The notes under the pieces: model-generated
The model's database searches: none
What the model saw: the letters and a program-made list of their open reading frames with translations, nothing else
What the model was told of the DNA's origin: nothing
Part shown: positions 28,046 to 38,268 of the stretch, piece after piece
How the letters are laid out: each line of letters starts with the position of its first letter
Numbering within the stretch: position 1 is the first letter of the stretch
Position numbers and translations under genes: made by a program
Assembly: GCF_024448985.1 (NCBI RefSeq)
Contig: NZ_JAMOII010000003.1
Span: 124,001 to 188,000, forward strand
Length of the DNA stretch: 64,000 nucleotides
Origin: Stutzerimonas stutzeri
GTDB lineage: Bacteria > Pseudomonadota > Gammaproteobacteria > Pseudomonadales > Pseudomonadaceae
Direction of reading: 5' to 3'

Positions 28046-29149
28046 ATGAAATTTTTCAGCTCGATCGTAGTTGCCCTGTTGTGCCTGGTCGCTGTCCCGG
28101 CGCAAGCCGAGCGGCTCAAGGACATCGCCACTATTCAGGGTGTTCGTAGCAACCAGTTGATCGGCTACGGCCTGGTGGTCGGCCTCAATGGCAGTGGCGA
28201 CCAGACCACCCAGACGCCGTTCACGGTGCAGACCTTCAACAACATGATGGCGCAGTTCGGCATCAAGGTGCCGGCCGGTGGCAACGTCCAGCTGAAGAAC
28301 GTCGCGGCCGTGTCGATTCATGCTGATCTGCCGCCCTTCGCCAAGCCGGGTCAGACGATCGATATCACCGTTTCGTCGATCGGTAACGCCAAGAGCCTGC
28401 GCGGCGGCAGCCTGTTGATGGCGCCGCTCAAGGGTATCGACGGCAACGTTTACGCGATTGCCCAAGGCAACCTGGTGGTAGGTGGTTTCGATGCCGGTGG
28501 CGCGGACGGTTCGCGCATCACCGTAAACATTCCATCCGCGGGCCGCATTCCGAACGGCGCGACCGTCGAGCGGCCAGTCCCGAGTGCGTTCAATCAGGGC
28601 ACCACCCTGACGATGAACCTCAACCGTCCTGATTTCACCACCGCCAAGAACATCGTTGACCATATCAACGAGCTGCTCGGCCCGGGTGTGGCCCAGGCGC
28701 TCGACGGTGGCTCGATCAGCATCACCGCCCCTCTGGATCCGAGCCAGCGCGTCGACTATCTGTCGATCCTGGAAAACCTGGAAGTTGACGTCGGTCAGGC
28801 GGTTGCCAAGGTGATCATCAATTCGCGTACCGGCACCATCGTGATCGGCCAGAACGTTCGCGTGCAGCCGGCCGCCGTTACCCACGGCAGCCTGACGGTG
28901 ACCATTTCTGAAGACCCGCAAGTCAGCCAGCCGAACCCGCTGTCGGACGGCCAGACGGTGGTCGTGCCCAACTCCAACGTTAGAGCGGAGCAGGAAGCCA
29001 AGCCGATGTTCAAGTTTGGCCCGGGCACCACGCTTGATGAGATTGTGCGGGCGGTGAATCAGGTGGGCGCAGCGCCTAGCGACCTGATGGCGATTCTCGA
29101 GGCGCTCAAGCAAGCCGGTGCGCTGCAAGCCGACCTGATCGTGATCTGA
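28046..29149 (+). CDS. flgI: Flagellar P-ring protein FlgI
   Basis: 367 residues from the ATG at 28046. A cleavable signal peptide ([20 protein letters not shown], then A) precedes [20 protein letters not shown] and [13 protein letters not shown], the family signature. The C-terminal part has [18 protein letters not shown] and [18 protein letters not shown]. It forms the periplasmic P ring with the help of FlgA (19.8 kb). Starts 13 bases after flgH. Confidence 0.96.
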   Translation: MKFFSSIVVALLCLVAVPAQAERLKDIATIQGVRSNQLIGYGLVVGLNGSGDQTTQTPFTVQTFNNMMAQFGIKVPAGGNVQLKNVAAVSIHADLPPFAKPGQTIDITVSSIGNAKSLRGGSLLMAPLKGIDGNVYAIAQGNLVVGGFDAGGADGSRITVNIPSAGRIPNGATVERPVPSAFNQGTTLTMNLNRPDFTTAKNIVDHINELLGPGVAQALDGGSISITAPLDPSQRVDYLSILENLEVDVGQAVAKVIINSRTGTIVIGQNVRVQPAAVTHGSLTVTISEDPQVSQPNPLSDGQTVVVPNSNVRAEQEAKPMFKFGPGTTLDEIVRAVNQVGAAPSDLMAILEALKQAGALQADLIVI

Positions 29150-29159
29150 GGACAGGGAC

Positions 29160-30359
29160 ATGGAAAATCGACTGGGACTTGGCCGGCGTACACCTGACAG
29201 CGGAAGCTATTCCGACCTGAATCGGCTGAATCAGCTCAAGGTTGGCAAAGACCGTGACGGCGCGGAGAACGTGCGCAAGGTTGCGCAGGAGTTCGAGTCC
29301 CTGTTCATGAACGAGATGCTCAAGTCGATGCGTTCGGCCACTGAGGTCATGTCCCAGGACAATCCACTCAACAGCCAGGCCAGCAAGCAGTATCAGGACA
29401 TGCACGACCAGCAATTGTCGGTCACGCTTTCCAAAGAAGGCGGGGGTATCGGCCTAGCCGACGTTCTGATCCGTCAGCTGAACAAACAGCAGGAACCCAG
29501 CGAGAAGCCGAATCCCTTTGCTCAGGTCGCGCAGACCGAAGGCGCGAAAGCGTCGAGCAGCCCAAGCGCCGCCATTGCGCCAGCGGCATCGGCTCGAAAT
29601 GACTCGCAGCTGCTGAATCAACGCCGTCTGGCGCTGCCGGGCAAGCTTGCCGAGCGTCCGTCGGCAGAGACCGCACCCGCCGAGGTTGCCAAGAACGGAG
29701 CCGACGCCCAACAGGCCGGCAAGCCTCAGCCGTTGGTGAATCTCGACTGGCAGCCCGCGACGGCCTTCGCGGCGCCCAAGGATGCGCCGTTGATCGTCAA
29801 CGGCGTTGAGGCGACGGCACCGAGCGCGCCGAGCAAGACGCGCTTCAACTCACCGGCCGAATTCATCGCGACCATGCTGCCCATGGCGGAAAAAGCAGCC
29901 AAGCGACTCGGCGTAGAGCCGCGCTTCCTGGTGGCGCAGGCTGCGCTGGAAACCGGCTGGGGCAAGTCGATGATTCGTCAGAAGGACGGCAGCAACAGCC
30001 ACAACCTGTTCGGTATCAAAGCCACTGGTTGGCAAGGTGAATCGGCGAAGGTCACCACAACCGAGTACGTCAACGGTAAGGCGACGAAGCAGGTCGCTGG
30101 GTTCCGGGCTTACGACTCGTTCGAACAGAGCTTCAACGATTACGTTCGGCTGCTCGAGAACAACGACCGCTACCAGCCGGCGATTCAGGTTGCGAGCACT
30201 ACCGGTAACTCGGAGCGCTTCGTCAACGAATTACAGCGGGCCGGTTACGCGACCGACCCGCAATATGCGAACAAGATCAATCAGATCGCTCGCAAAGTGC
30301 AGACCTACCAGACGATCGCTGACGCGAGTTCAGCGCCCGCCGTGCGGACTAGAGGCTAA
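29160..30359 (+). CDS. flgJ: Flagellar rod-cap muramidase FlgJ
   Basis: 399 residues. The N-terminal rod-binding domain (about 40-110) has VAQEFESLFMNEMLKSMRSA. A Pro/Ala-rich linker of roughly 120 residues leads to a glucosaminidase (GH73) domain from about 230, with AQAALETGWGKSMIR (catalytic Glu264) and NSHNLFGIKATGWQG. It caps the rod and cuts peptidoglycan for passage. The linker makes it longer than the E. coli protein (313 residues), as in other pseudomonads. Confidence 0.94.
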   Translation: MENRLGLGRRTPDSGSYSDLNRLNQLKVGKDRDGAENVRKVAQEFESLFMNEMLKSMRSATEVMSQDNPLNSQASKQYQDMHDQQLSVTLSKEGGGIGLADVLIRQLNKQQEPSEKPNPFAQVAQTEGAKASSSPSAAIAPAASARNDSQLLNQRRLALPGKLAERPSAETAPAEVAKNGADAQQAGKPQPLVNLDWQPATAFAAPKDAPLIVNGVEATAPSAPSKTRFNSPAEFIATMLPMAEKAAKRLGVEPRFLVAQAALETGWGKSMIRQKDGSNSHNLFGIKATGWQGESAKVTTTEYVNGKATKQVAGFRAYDSFEQSFNDYVRLLENNDRYQPAIQVASTTGNSERFVNELQRAGYATDPQYANKINQIARKVQTYQTIADASSAPAVRTRG

Positions 30360-30361
30360 TC

Positions 30362-32353
30362 ATGGCTGACCTACTGAATATTGGCCTGTCGGGCTTGAGT
30401 GCGAGCAAGAGCCAGCTGTCGATCACCGGCCACAACATCAGCAACGTCAATACTCCCGGCTATAGCCGTCAGGATGCATCCCAGGCAACCCGGACTCCTC
30501 AATTCAGCGGGGCGGGTTATGTCGGCTCGGGCACTACGCTGGTGGAAATCCGCAGGACGTACAGCGAGTTCCTGACCAGTCAGTTGCGCAGCAGTACTTC
30601 GCTGAGCAGCGACGTCGAAGCCTACAAGAGCCAGATCGACCAGCTCGATTCTCTGCTGGCAGGCAGTACGACCGGCATCACGCCGTCGCTGCAGAAGTTC
30701 TTCTCGGCACTGCAAACGGCAGCGGAAGACCCCGCCAACATTCCGGCACGTCAGTTGGTACTGGCGGAGGCTGAGGGGCTGGCGCGTCGATTCAATACCG
30801 TTTCCGACCGGCTGAACGAACAGAACAACTTCACCAACAAGCAGATGGCTGCGGTCACCGATCAGGTCAACCGTCTGGCCGGCAGTATCGGTAGCTTGAA
30901 CCAAGCCATCGCCACTGCTTCGGCCAATGGCAAACAACCTAATGACCTGCTCGACGCGCGTGACGAGGCGGTGCGTCAGTTGTCGACCTACATCGGCGTC
31001 ACCGTAACGCCGCAAGACGACAATAGCTTCAATATCTCGATTGGTACCGGTCAGCCCTTGGTCGTCGGAAGCGCCGTGAGCCGGCTGGAAGTCGTGCCAG
31101 GGCAGGGTGATCCCAACCGTCATGAAATTCAGTTTGTCAGCGGCGGCTCACGCCAGGGGATTACGTCGCAGATTACCGGCGGCGAGCTGGGCGGGCTGAT
31201 TCGCTATCGCCAGGAAGTACTGAACCCCACGCTCAATTCACTGGGGCGGTTGGCGTTAGCTGTGAGTGAACAGGTCAATACCCAGCTGGGGCAGGGTCTG
31301 GATCTGAAGGGCAATGTTGGCGTCGACCTGTTCAAAGATATCAATGCGGCCGATCTGGTCGATAAGCGCAGTTATCCCGCCGGCGTCAATGTTGCGATAA
31401 CCGACACCAGCTTGCTCGGCACCAAGGACTATGAAATCGAGATCACCAGCCTGGATGAGGATGGTGGTGGCGCATATCGGATCCGAGAAGCCGGCGGGGG
31501 CTGGACGACTGGTGTGTTCGGCGATGATGGTCATGGCTTTTCGCTCAGCCTCGCTGAAACCCACACTCTCGCTGTGGGTGATCGAGTCCTCGTCATGCCG
31601 ACCAGGCGTGGGGCAACTGATATCGCCGCTGACCTGGACCAAGCGGATCAGCTGGCTTTCGCATCGCCTGCACGATCTACAGCCAATCTCCAAAATGGTG
31701 GTACAGCTGTTATTGGGCAGCCTGAGCTGATCAGTAGCGGAACCAGCGCGACCGTCAAGTCAGCGCTAGAACAGCTGCCAACGCAATTGCAGTACAACGG
31801 AGTGACGGGCCTTATTGAGAGCACTGCAGGCAGCGTCGTCAGAGTCGACCCCGCGGATAATCATAAGCCTGCAGATCCCGCAGGCTACCAAAGCGGTGAG
31901 GTCAATACTTACGAGCTGACACTCGATAACGGCGCGAAGCTTCGCTTTACGCTCAGTGGCCGGCCTGCGGCAAATGACCGCTTTGATCTCCTGTCTAACG
32001 AGAGTGGCGTGTCGGATAACCGCAACGCCCTGAAGCTTGTTGATTTGCAAACTAAGCAGACCATTGGCGTATCCGAAGGGGCTGGCGGCGTTACATCCGG
32101 AGCAAGCTTCACCGACGGTTACGGTGAGCTAGTTGAGCGCGTCGGCACGCTAACCGCCCAGGCCCGCATGGACAGCGAAGCGACCGGTGCGATCCTCAAG
32201 CAGGCGACCGACAACCGGGACTCACTCTCGGCCGTGAACCTCGACGAGGAAGCCGCCAACTTGATCAAGTTCGAGCAGTACTACAATGCCTCGGCTCAGA
32301 TCATTCAAGTTGCGCGCTCTTTGTTCGATACATTGATCAGCACCTTCAGGTAA
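30362..32353 (+). CDS. flgK: Hook-associated protein 1 FlgK
   Basis: 663 residues. The N-terminus MADLLNIGLSGLSASKSQLS with NISNVNTPGYSRQDAS, and the C-terminal NLDEEAANLIKFEQYYNASA plus IIQVARSLFDTLI, are the conserved HAP1 ends. The middle (about 330-560) is the variable exposed part. FlgK is the first hook-filament junction protein; its chaperone FlgN is encoded at 18.9 kb. It starts two bases after flgJ. Confidence 0.95.
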   Translation: MADLLNIGLSGLSASKSQLSITGHNISNVNTPGYSRQDASQATRTPQFSGAGYVGSGTTLVEIRRTYSEFLTSQLRSSTSLSSDVEAYKSQIDQLDSLLAGSTTGITPSLQKFFSALQTAAEDPANIPARQLVLAEAEGLARRFNTVSDRLNEQNNFTNKQMAAVTDQVNRLAGSIGSLNQAIATASANGKQPNDLLDARDEAVRQLSTYIGVTVTPQDDNSFNISIGTGQPLVVGSAVSRLEVVPGQGDPNRHEIQFVSGGSRQGITSQITGGELGGLIRYRQEVLNPTLNSLGRLALAVSEQVNTQLGQGLDLKGNVGVDLFKDINAADLVDKRSYPAGVNVAITDTSLLGTKDYEIEITSLDEDGGGAYRIREAGGGWTTGVFGDDGHGFSLSLAETHTLAVGDRVLVMPTRRGATDIAADLDQADQLAFASPARSTANLQNGGTAVIGQPELISSGTSATVKSALEQLPTQLQYNGVTGLIESTAGSVVRVDPADNHKPADPAGYQSGEVNTYELTLDNGAKLRFTLSGRPAANDRFDLLSNESGVSDNRNALKLVDLQTKQTIGVSEGAGGVTSGASFTDGYGELVERVGTLTAQARMDSEATGAILKQATDNRDSLSAVNLDEEAANLIKFEQYYNASAQIIQVARSLFDTLISTFR

Positions 32354-32364
32354 CAGGCCCGCCC

Positions 32365-33594
32365 ATGCGCATCTCGACCTTGCAAGCATTCAATAACGGC
32401 GTGACCGGCATCCAGCGAAACTATGCCAACGCCACGCGCACCCAAGAGCAGATCAGCACTGGCAACCGCATCCTTACGCCAGCTGATGATCCGGTTGCGT
32501 CGGTGCGCCTGCTGCAGCTGGAGCAACAGCAGAACGTGCTCGGCCAGTACAACTCCAACCTGACGGCTGCGAAGAACAGCCTGACCCAGGAAGAAGTGAC
32601 ACTGAACTCGGTCAATACCGTGCTGCAGCGTGTCCGCGAGCTGGCGGTGCAGGCCGGCAACGGTTCGCTAGACCCGCAGGACCGCAAAGCGATCGCCGCG
32701 GAGCTGGGTGAGCGCGAGGATGAGCTCCTGTCGCTGATGAATACTCGCAATGCGCGCGGCGAGTATTTGTTTTCCGGGTTTCAGGGCAAGACGCAGCCAT
32801 TCGTGAACGGCCCTGATGGAAGCTACAGCTACAAGGGCGACGAAGGGCAGCGCAAATTGCAGATCGCCAGTTCGCTGAGTATCGCCATCAGCGATAGCGG
32901 AAAAAGTGTTTTTGAAAACGTAGTCAATGCCGGGCGTCTTGCGGTAGATGACGCAGAGAACCTCGGCTTCCCAGTTTCGGCTCCGTTGGTGAGCGACGAA
33001 GTCGCTTTCGCCAAATATAGTGGCATCCGGGTAAAGTTCGACCCATCGGTTGAGGGCAGCTACGAGGTCTTCGGTATACCGAAGGATGGAAGTACGGAGG
33101 TTTCGCTTGGGAGAAGCAATCTCGACAACGACGCTGAGACTGACGATAAGCTGGTGTTCGGTGGGGTGACGCTGTTCGTTGGCGGACAGCCGCCGGTGGA
33201 CTCTGAAATCGTCGTGCAGGCGAAAGTGCCCGCAGAAGAGAAGCAAGGTATTCTCGGAACGATCGCCAACCTGCGCATGACGCTTGAAGACCCGTCCTCC
33301 AGCAACGCCGATATTCGCGATGCCGTGGCCGTAGGCTTGACTAATCTCGATCACGGCATGATCAGCGTGGACGCTGCACGTGGCAACATTGGTGCACGGC
33401 TCAACGTGATCGAAACCACCCTGACCGATAACGAAGACGTCGCGCTGGTCAACAAGGGCGTCCAGGCAGAACTGCGCGAACTGGACTACGCCGAGGCCTT
33501 GTCGCGGTTGTCCATGCAAACGGTCGTTCTCGAAGCGGCACAGCAGAGCTATGTGAAAATTTCCGGGCTGAGCCTGTTCAATGTGATGCGTTAA
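32365..33594 (+). CDS. flgL: Hook-associated protein 3 FlgL
   Basis: 409 residues, a flagellin-fold protein. N-terminal RISTLQAFNNGVTGIQRNYA and QISTGNRILTPADDPVASVR; C-terminal ARGNIGARLNVIETTLTDNE, YAEALSRLSMQTVVLEAAQQ, SYVKISGLSLFNVM. It links FlgK to the filament. The central part (about 170-300) is variable. Last gene of flgFGHIJKL; fliC and the rest of the flagellar genes are not in this window. Confidence 0.95.
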   Translation: MRISTLQAFNNGVTGIQRNYANATRTQEQISTGNRILTPADDPVASVRLLQLEQQQNVLGQYNSNLTAAKNSLTQEEVTLNSVNTVLQRVRELAVQAGNGSLDPQDRKAIAAELGEREDELLSLMNTRNARGEYLFSGFQGKTQPFVNGPDGSYSYKGDEGQRKLQIASSLSIAISDSGKSVFENVVNAGRLAVDDAENLGFPVSAPLVSDEVAFAKYSGIRVKFDPSVEGSYEVFGIPKDGSTEVSLGRSNLDNDAETDDKLVFGGVTLFVGGQPPVDSEIVVQAKVPAEEKQGILGTIANLRMTLEDPSSSNADIRDAVAVGLTNLDHGMISVDAARGNIGARLNVIETTLTDNEDVALVNKGVQAELRELDYAEALSRLSMQTVVLEAAQQSYVKISGLSLFNVMR

Positions 33595-33636
33595 GCAGCG
33601 CCTGGCGGGCGTGGTTCACAGAACCAGCGCGTTGAT

Positions 33637-33664
33637 TTGACTTGGAATTGTTGCGCTTTAAAGT
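33637..33664 (+). promoter_or_regulatory. Sigma-70-type promoter of the ComEA-like gene
   Basis: TTGACT (33637-33642), a 16-base spacer and TAAAGT (33659-33664), 62 bases before the start codon. Confidence 0.5.
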
Positions 33665-33725
33665 GTCCCGGCGGCGCATGGAGTACCGCGCCGGATAAAA
33701 TCCAACACTCAAAGGGACGTGAATC

Positions 33726-34040
33726 ATGACCAAGTCTTTTCTCTCCGCAGCACTCTTCGCACTGCTCGCCAGCGTTTCCATTGGCGGCCATGCAGCCCAG
33801 ACTGAACCTGTTGCAGCAGCAGAGGTTGCAGTAGCCCAAGCGGCAACGATCAACCTCAATTCGGCTGATGCCGAGACCCTGACCCGCGAACTCAAAGGCA
33901 TCGGTGCGACAAAGGCCAAGGCCATCGTTGCGTATCGTGAAGCTCATGGCCCGTTCGGTTCGGTTGACGAGTTGCTGGAAGTCAAAGGGATTGGTGCCGC
34001 TACCCTGGAAAAGAACCGCGCCAAGTTGAGCCTGAACTGA
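33726..34040 (+). CDS. ComEA-like exported helix-hairpin-helix protein
   Basis: 104 residues with a signal peptide ([20 protein letters not shown], cleaved near HAA) and then a tandem helix-hairpin-helix domain (about 42-104): [19 protein letters not shown] and [20 protein letters not shown]. Short exported HhH proteins of this kind are ComEA homologs, which bind double-stranded DNA in the periplasm during uptake. P. stutzeri strains are often naturally transformable, so a competence role is possible but not shown here. Transcribed from its own promoter and closed by a strong terminator. Confidence 0.85.
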   Translation: MTKSFLSAALFALLASVSIGGHAAQTEPVAAAEVAVAQAATINLNSADAETLTRELKGIGATKAKAIVAYREAHGPFGSVDELLEVKGIGAATLEKNRAKLSLN

Positions 34041-34058
34041 TCAGGTGATCCCATTTCA

Positions 34059-34081
34059 AAGCCGGTGTGTTCCACCGGCTT
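34059..34081 (+). terminator. First hairpin after the ComEA-like gene
   Basis: AAGCCGGTG and CACCGGCTT form a perfect nine-base stem 18 bases after the stop codon. No U-tract follows. Confidence 0.5.
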
Positions 34082-34091
34082 CAGTATGCTG

Positions 34092-34126
34092 ACAAATGCC
34101 CCGGCTCGTGCCGGGGCATTTGTTTT
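34092..34126 (+). terminator. Strong intrinsic terminator after the ComEA-like gene
   Basis: ACAAATGCCCCGGC, loop TCGT, GCCGGGGCATTTGT then TTTA: a 14-base perfect stem with a T-run. Confidence 0.88.
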
Positions 34127-34182
34127 ATGGCTATCGTTCTTTGTGCTCGATTTCCACCTGAACCAAAGCCGCAGATTGCAAA

Positions 34183-34258
34183 GGCCGAACAAGTTCGGCC
34201 CTACGGGGTTTCGGGCCAGACCATTGTGCGTAATCCGTAGGGCCGAGTTCATTCGGCC
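34183..34258. repeat. Inverted pair of REP-like palindromes (BIME-like)
   Basis: GGCCGAACAAGTTCGGCC followed by CTACG (34183-34205) and, inverted, CGTAGGGCCGAGTTCATTCGG-type sequence (34236-34258). The halves match at 19 of 23 positions by hand. Each half is itself a palindrome. This is the organisation of REP pairs scattered between Pseudomonas genes. Confidence 0.7.
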
Positions 34259-34305
34259 GGGGGGAGTCGCTGCGCTCTCTCAATATGGCAGGGGACTCAT
34301 GCTAT

Positions 34306-37215
34306 TTATCGGCTGCCGCCCTCGTTGGTGCTGGAACCTGCCAGAAGCTTTCTGAACTCGTCCACGGGCAGCGGACGGCTGAACAGATACCCCTGATACA
34401 GGTGACAGCCCTGCAGTTGTAGCAAGTCCAGCTGCGCCTGCTGCTCGACCCCTTCGGCGATCACCTCCAGCCCGAGACTTCTAGCCATCGCGACGATAGC
34501 GCGGATGATCTCGGCGTCGTTGGGCGCATCCAGCGCGTCTCGCACGAACGATTGATCGATCCTGAGCAGATCCACCGGCAAGCGTTTCAGATAGGTGAGC
34601 GATGAGTAGCCAGTGCCGAAATCGTCCATGGCGAAGCTGATGCCGTGTCGGCAAAGGCGGCGCATCTTGGCAATGGTGTCGTCCAGATTCTGGATCACGA
34701 TGCCCTCGGTGATCTCCAGCTTGATCATCTTGTGCGGCACCCCGGTGGCCTTCAGCGCATTGAGGGTGCGTTCGACGAACTCGTGCTGACGGAACTGACG
34801 CGGGCTGATATTGACGCAAAGGCTGAAGGTGTCGGGGGGCACCAACCCCGCGGCCAATAGCGAAGCGCCGATGCGGCTGGCTTGTGTGATGATCCAGTCG
34901 CCGACTTCGACGATCAGACCGTTTTCTTCCAGCACATCGATGAACTGAGCCGGCGAGCGTGGGCCATGCTCCGGGTGATTCCAGCGCAACAGGACTTCGG
35001 CGCCGATCACCGAACCCGAGCGTGCATCCACCTGGGGTTGCAGCTGTAGTTCGAATTCGTTGCGCTGCAGCGCCAACCGTAGCTCACTCTCCAGCTGCAG
35101 ACGTGCGCTTGCGGCTTGCTGCATTGTCGTGCGAAACAATTGGATGGCGTTGCGCCCGGCTGCTTTGGCCCCGTAAAGCGCAATGTCGGCTCGCTTCAGG
35201 AGATCGGCGGGCGTATCGCCATGGTCCGGCAGAAGGGCAATACCGATGCTTGGGGTGACGTGCAGCCGGTTGCCTTCGAATGTCATGGGCTCGGCGAGCA
35301 GGGTCCGCAGTTTTTCGGCAATCTGACGAACATGGCGCGTCACCTCCGAGCGCCTGCCGCTCAGTCCTGTCAGCAGGACGACGAACTCGTCGCCACCGAG
35401 GCGCGCGACGGTGTCTTCCTGGCGGGTGCTGGCTTCGAGGCGAGCCGTAATCATCTTCAGGACGGCATCGCCGACCGGATGCCCAAGCGAATCGTTGATG
35501 TGCTTGAAATGATCCAGGTCTAAAAACAGCAGGGCGCCTCGCAGGTCATGGCGCTTGTGTAACGCGATTTGCTGTACCAGACGATCCATCAGCAGCGCCC
35601 GGTTGGGAAGGTTGGTCAGTGGGTCGTGATACGCCAGGTGATGGATCTGTGCGTGTGCCGCCTTCAGTTGGCTGATGTCTCGCGCCGATATCAACAGGCA
35701 ATCGGTGTCGTTGAGTTCGATCGGTTCGACTGACACCTCGATATGTTTAGGGTTGCTGTGACGATCCTGGCCGACCATTTCCCAGTTGGCGACGCGGCCG
35801 TCACGCTCCAGCCGTTCGAGGATGTCCTTGCGCTGCGAGTCAGACCAGATGCCCAGTTCGGTGGATGTACGGCCAATGGCTTCTTCTGGACGGTAGCCGG
35901 AGAGACGGTGAAAACCCTCGTTAACCTCTATGAAGCGTCCGGTGGCGCGTTCGCTGATGATGATGGCGTCGGGGCTTGAATGGAATGCCCTGGCGAACTT
36001 GGCCTCGCTGGCTTTCAAGGCTGCTTCGGCCTGCTGGCGCTCGGTGATGTCGCGGAAAGTCGTTACGATGCACAGTCGTCGGTCGATTCGAATGAAACGG
36101 CTGGAAACCACGCATGTGATGTACTGACCAGCCCTGGTGCGAAATTGCGCTTCGGCGTCGTCCAGGCGTTGGTCACGAGTCAACCGTTGGTAGAGCGACT
36201 CCCGCTGTTTCTCGTCGCGCCAGAAATGTATGTCCGGAGCCGAACGCCCAACGATATCGCTGCCTTCCCAGCCGAATACGGCGCTGAAGCTGGGATTGAC
36301 ATCAATGAAGGTGCCGTCGCGGATACGGGAAAGGGAAATCGGGTCGGGGCTGCCTTGGAACAAGGCGGAAAATCTGGCTTCGGACGCGGCCAGATGCTGT
36401 TCGCGCAGGACCCGCTCCGTGGCGTCGATAATGATTCCGGCCATCCGCAACGGCACGCCGTGCTCATCACGATACAGCTTGGCAGTTGTTTCCAAGTGCC
36501 GGACGGTACCGTTCGGATGCAGCGCCTGATAGGTCGTCTGATAGCTCTGGCGTCGCCCGGCCAGCAGATCGCTGTATGCCTCGCGCATGGTTTGTCGGTC
36601 ATTTGCCGCGACGCTGCGAAAAAACTCCCGGAACGAACCATCGAACGGACCGTCGATGATGCCCTGTAATTCAGAAGCGCGGCTCGACGCATAGAGCCGG
36701 TCGCTTGGGATGTGCCATTCCCAGTTGCCCAGTTCTGCCGAGGCCAGTGCCAGCTCCAGACGCTCTTGGCTGTCTTCGAAGGCCAGGGCCTGAGTGTGCT
36801 GGGCGGTGATGTCGCGGACGATGCCCACCAGCGTCGAGCAACCGGCGCCGCTTTCTTGCAGCTGCCCATCGATCTCCAGCCAGTGCACGCTCGAGTCTGG
36901 CCAGCGCACCCGGTGACGCACGCTGAAACGCGACCTGTCGCCCGTCAGTACGGAGCGGGCGACGGTTGTGAGATGAAGCCGATCTTCGGCAGCGATCAGA
37001 TTCAGATACTCATCCTGAGTAATCTGAGTGAGCGGTTCAGTGAGACCAAACAGCCGCTCTGTGCCGAGCGACCAGTAGACGATGCCGTGCTGCAAGTCCC
37101 ACGACCAAACGCCGAGCCCTGCCGCATCGAGTACCGACAATAGGCGGGTCGCATCCCGCCAGGGGCTTGCCGCTTCGCTGGCGCTGACACCGGTCAGGGA
37201 TTCAGGAGGTCGCAT
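34306..37215 (-). CDS. PAS(x4)-GGDEF-EAL cyclic-di-GMP signalling protein
   Basis: 969 residues without membrane segments. Four PAS/PAC units lie at about 20-140, 150-270, 280-405 and 405-525 (each ending in an RDIT- or DATE-type PAC stretch). A GGDEF domain (about 530-700) has LGGDEF intact at 606-611, and an EAL domain (about 710-960) has AEVLLRW (Glu740, EVL variant), KLEITEG, DDFGTGYSS and EGVEQQ. Both catalytic sets look intact, so it could make or break c-di-GMP, controlled by PAS input. The related outputs YcgR (18 kb) and AmrZ (16.6 kb) are nearby. I cannot name it. Confidence 0.92.
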   Translation of the reverse strand: MRPPESLTGVSASEAASPWRDATRLLSVLDAAGLGVWSWDLQHGIVYWSLGTERLFGLTEPLTQITQDEYLNLIAAEDRLHLTTVARSVLTGDRSRFSVRHRVRWPDSSVHWLEIDGQLQESGAGCSTLVGIVRDITAQHTQALAFEDSQERLELALASAELGNWEWHIPSDRLYASSRASELQGIIDGPFDGSFREFFRSVAANDRQTMREAYSDLLAGRRQSYQTTYQALHPNGTVRHLETTAKLYRDEHGVPLRMAGIIIDATERVLREQHLAASEARFSALFQGSPDPISLSRIRDGTFIDVNPSFSAVFGWEGSDIVGRSAPDIHFWRDEKQRESLYQRLTRDQRLDDAEAQFRTRAGQYITCVVSSRFIRIDRRLCIVTTFRDITERQQAEAALKASEAKFARAFHSSPDAIIISERATGRFIEVNEGFHRLSGYRPEEAIGRTSTELGIWSDSQRKDILERLERDGRVANWEMVGQDRHSNPKHIEVSVEPIELNDTDCLLISARDISQLKAAHAQIHHLAYHDPLTNLPNRALLMDRLVQQIALHKRHDLRGALLFLDLDHFKHINDSLGHPVGDAVLKMITARLEASTRQEDTVARLGGDEFVVLLTGLSGRRSEVTRHVRQIAEKLRTLLAEPMTFEGNRLHVTPSIGIALLPDHGDTPADLLKRADIALYGAKAAGRNAIQLFRTTMQQAASARLQLESELRLALQRNEFELQLQPQVDARSGSVIGAEVLLRWNHPEHGPRSPAQFIDVLEENGLIVEVGDWIITQASRIGASLLAAGLVPPDTFSLCVNISPRQFRQHEFVERTLNALKATGVPHKMIKLEITEGIVIQNLDDTIAKMRRLCRHGISFAMDDFGTGYSSLTYLKRLPVDLLRIDQSFVRDALDAPNDAEIIRAIVAMARSLGLEVIAEGVEQQAQLDLLQLQGCHLYQGYLFSRPLPVDEFRKLLAGSSTNEGGSR

Positions 37216-37340
37216 GAATGGTTTCCGCCGGGCTGGTGTGGAGGTGACGGATCGGCCGATAACCGGTACTGCTCATGATTCTGGTGCTCTTGTTGTTATG
37301 TCCCGAACTTATCCGTAGCAGATGGCAGGGTGCAAGTGCG

Positions 37341-38207
37341 TCAGCCGGCATCCAGCAAAGACATGAAGGCCTTGGCTGCGTTCGACAGGGTGCGCTCGGT
37401 ATGGGTTATGTATCCGAGCTCTCTCGTTAGTTGAACTCCAGGCAGCGGAAGGCGCACCACCTGCTCATCGAGCATGGTGCGGGGCAGCACACTCCAGGCG
37501 ATGCCAATGGAGACCATCATTTTGATCGTCTCCATGTAATTGGTGCTCATCGTAATGTTCGGTCTGAGATTCTCGCGCTCGAACAGCCGTTGAGCGATAT
37601 GGTGGGTGAAGGTGTTGCCACCTGGAAACACGGCGGGGTAACCGGCCACGTCGGCCAAGGTTATCTGCTGTTTTTGTGCCAGCGGATGCTCCGGGGCGAC
37701 GACGAAGTCCAGCGGATCGTCCCAGACCTTGCTGGCGCGAATCGGCGCAGCCGTATGTGGCGCCAGCGTAATCACGGCCAGTTCGGCACGACCATGAAGA
37801 ACCTCTTCGTAGGCAACTTCCGAATCCAGGAAGCGGATATCCAGATTCACGTCGGGATAGGCACGAGTGAAGCTCCTCAGCAACGGCGGCAGGCGATGCA
37901 GGCCGATGTGGTGACTGGTCGCCAGACACAGGCGACCGCTGACTTCACCGTTGAGATTAGTCAATGCGCGGCGGGTGTCGTCCAGTACATTGAGGATTCG
38001 GTAGGCGCGAGGCAGCAGGGCCCGGCCGGCTTCGGTGAGGCCGATCTCCCGTCCCAGACGATCGAACAGGCGCACGTCGAGCTGCAACTCCAGTGCGGCA
38101 AGACGCTTGCTCACCGCAGGCTGAGTCAAGTGCAGGCGTTCTGCGGCCAAAGAGAAGCTGCCGGTTTCGGCGATGGCGATAAAGGCGTTGAGGCCTGCCA
38201 GATCCAT
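37341..38207 (-). CDS. LysR-family regulator divergent from leuC
   Basis: 288 residues. The N-terminal winged helix (about 3-62: FIAIAETGSFSLAAERLHLT, QPAVSKRLAALELQLDVRLF) is followed by a substrate-binding domain (about 88-288). It is divergent from leuCDB, with a T-N11-A operator in between, the classical arrangement for control of the adjacent operon. P. aeruginosa has a LysR gene at the same position. The effector is unknown; an intermediate of leucine synthesis is a reasonable guess. Confidence 0.9.
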   Translation of the reverse strand: MDLAGLNAFIAIAETGSFSLAAERLHLTQPAVSKRLAALELQLDVRLFDRLGREIGLTEAGRALLPRAYRILNVLDDTRRALTNLNGEVSGRLCLATSHHIGLHRLPPLLRSFTRAYPDVNLDIRFLDSEVAYEEVLHGRAELAVITLAPHTAAPIRASKVWDDPLDFVVAPEHPLAQKQQITLADVAGYPAVFPGGNTFTHHIAQRLFERENLRPNITMSTNYMETIKMMVSIGIAWSVLPRTMLDEQVVRLPLPGVQLTRELGYITHTERTLSNAAKAFMSLLDAG

Positions 38208-38268
38208 AATTTTCCTCTTGAAGCCGATAGAAAGCGCTGGAGGCTGAGTGCCGCTCGGCCTGCGCTCC

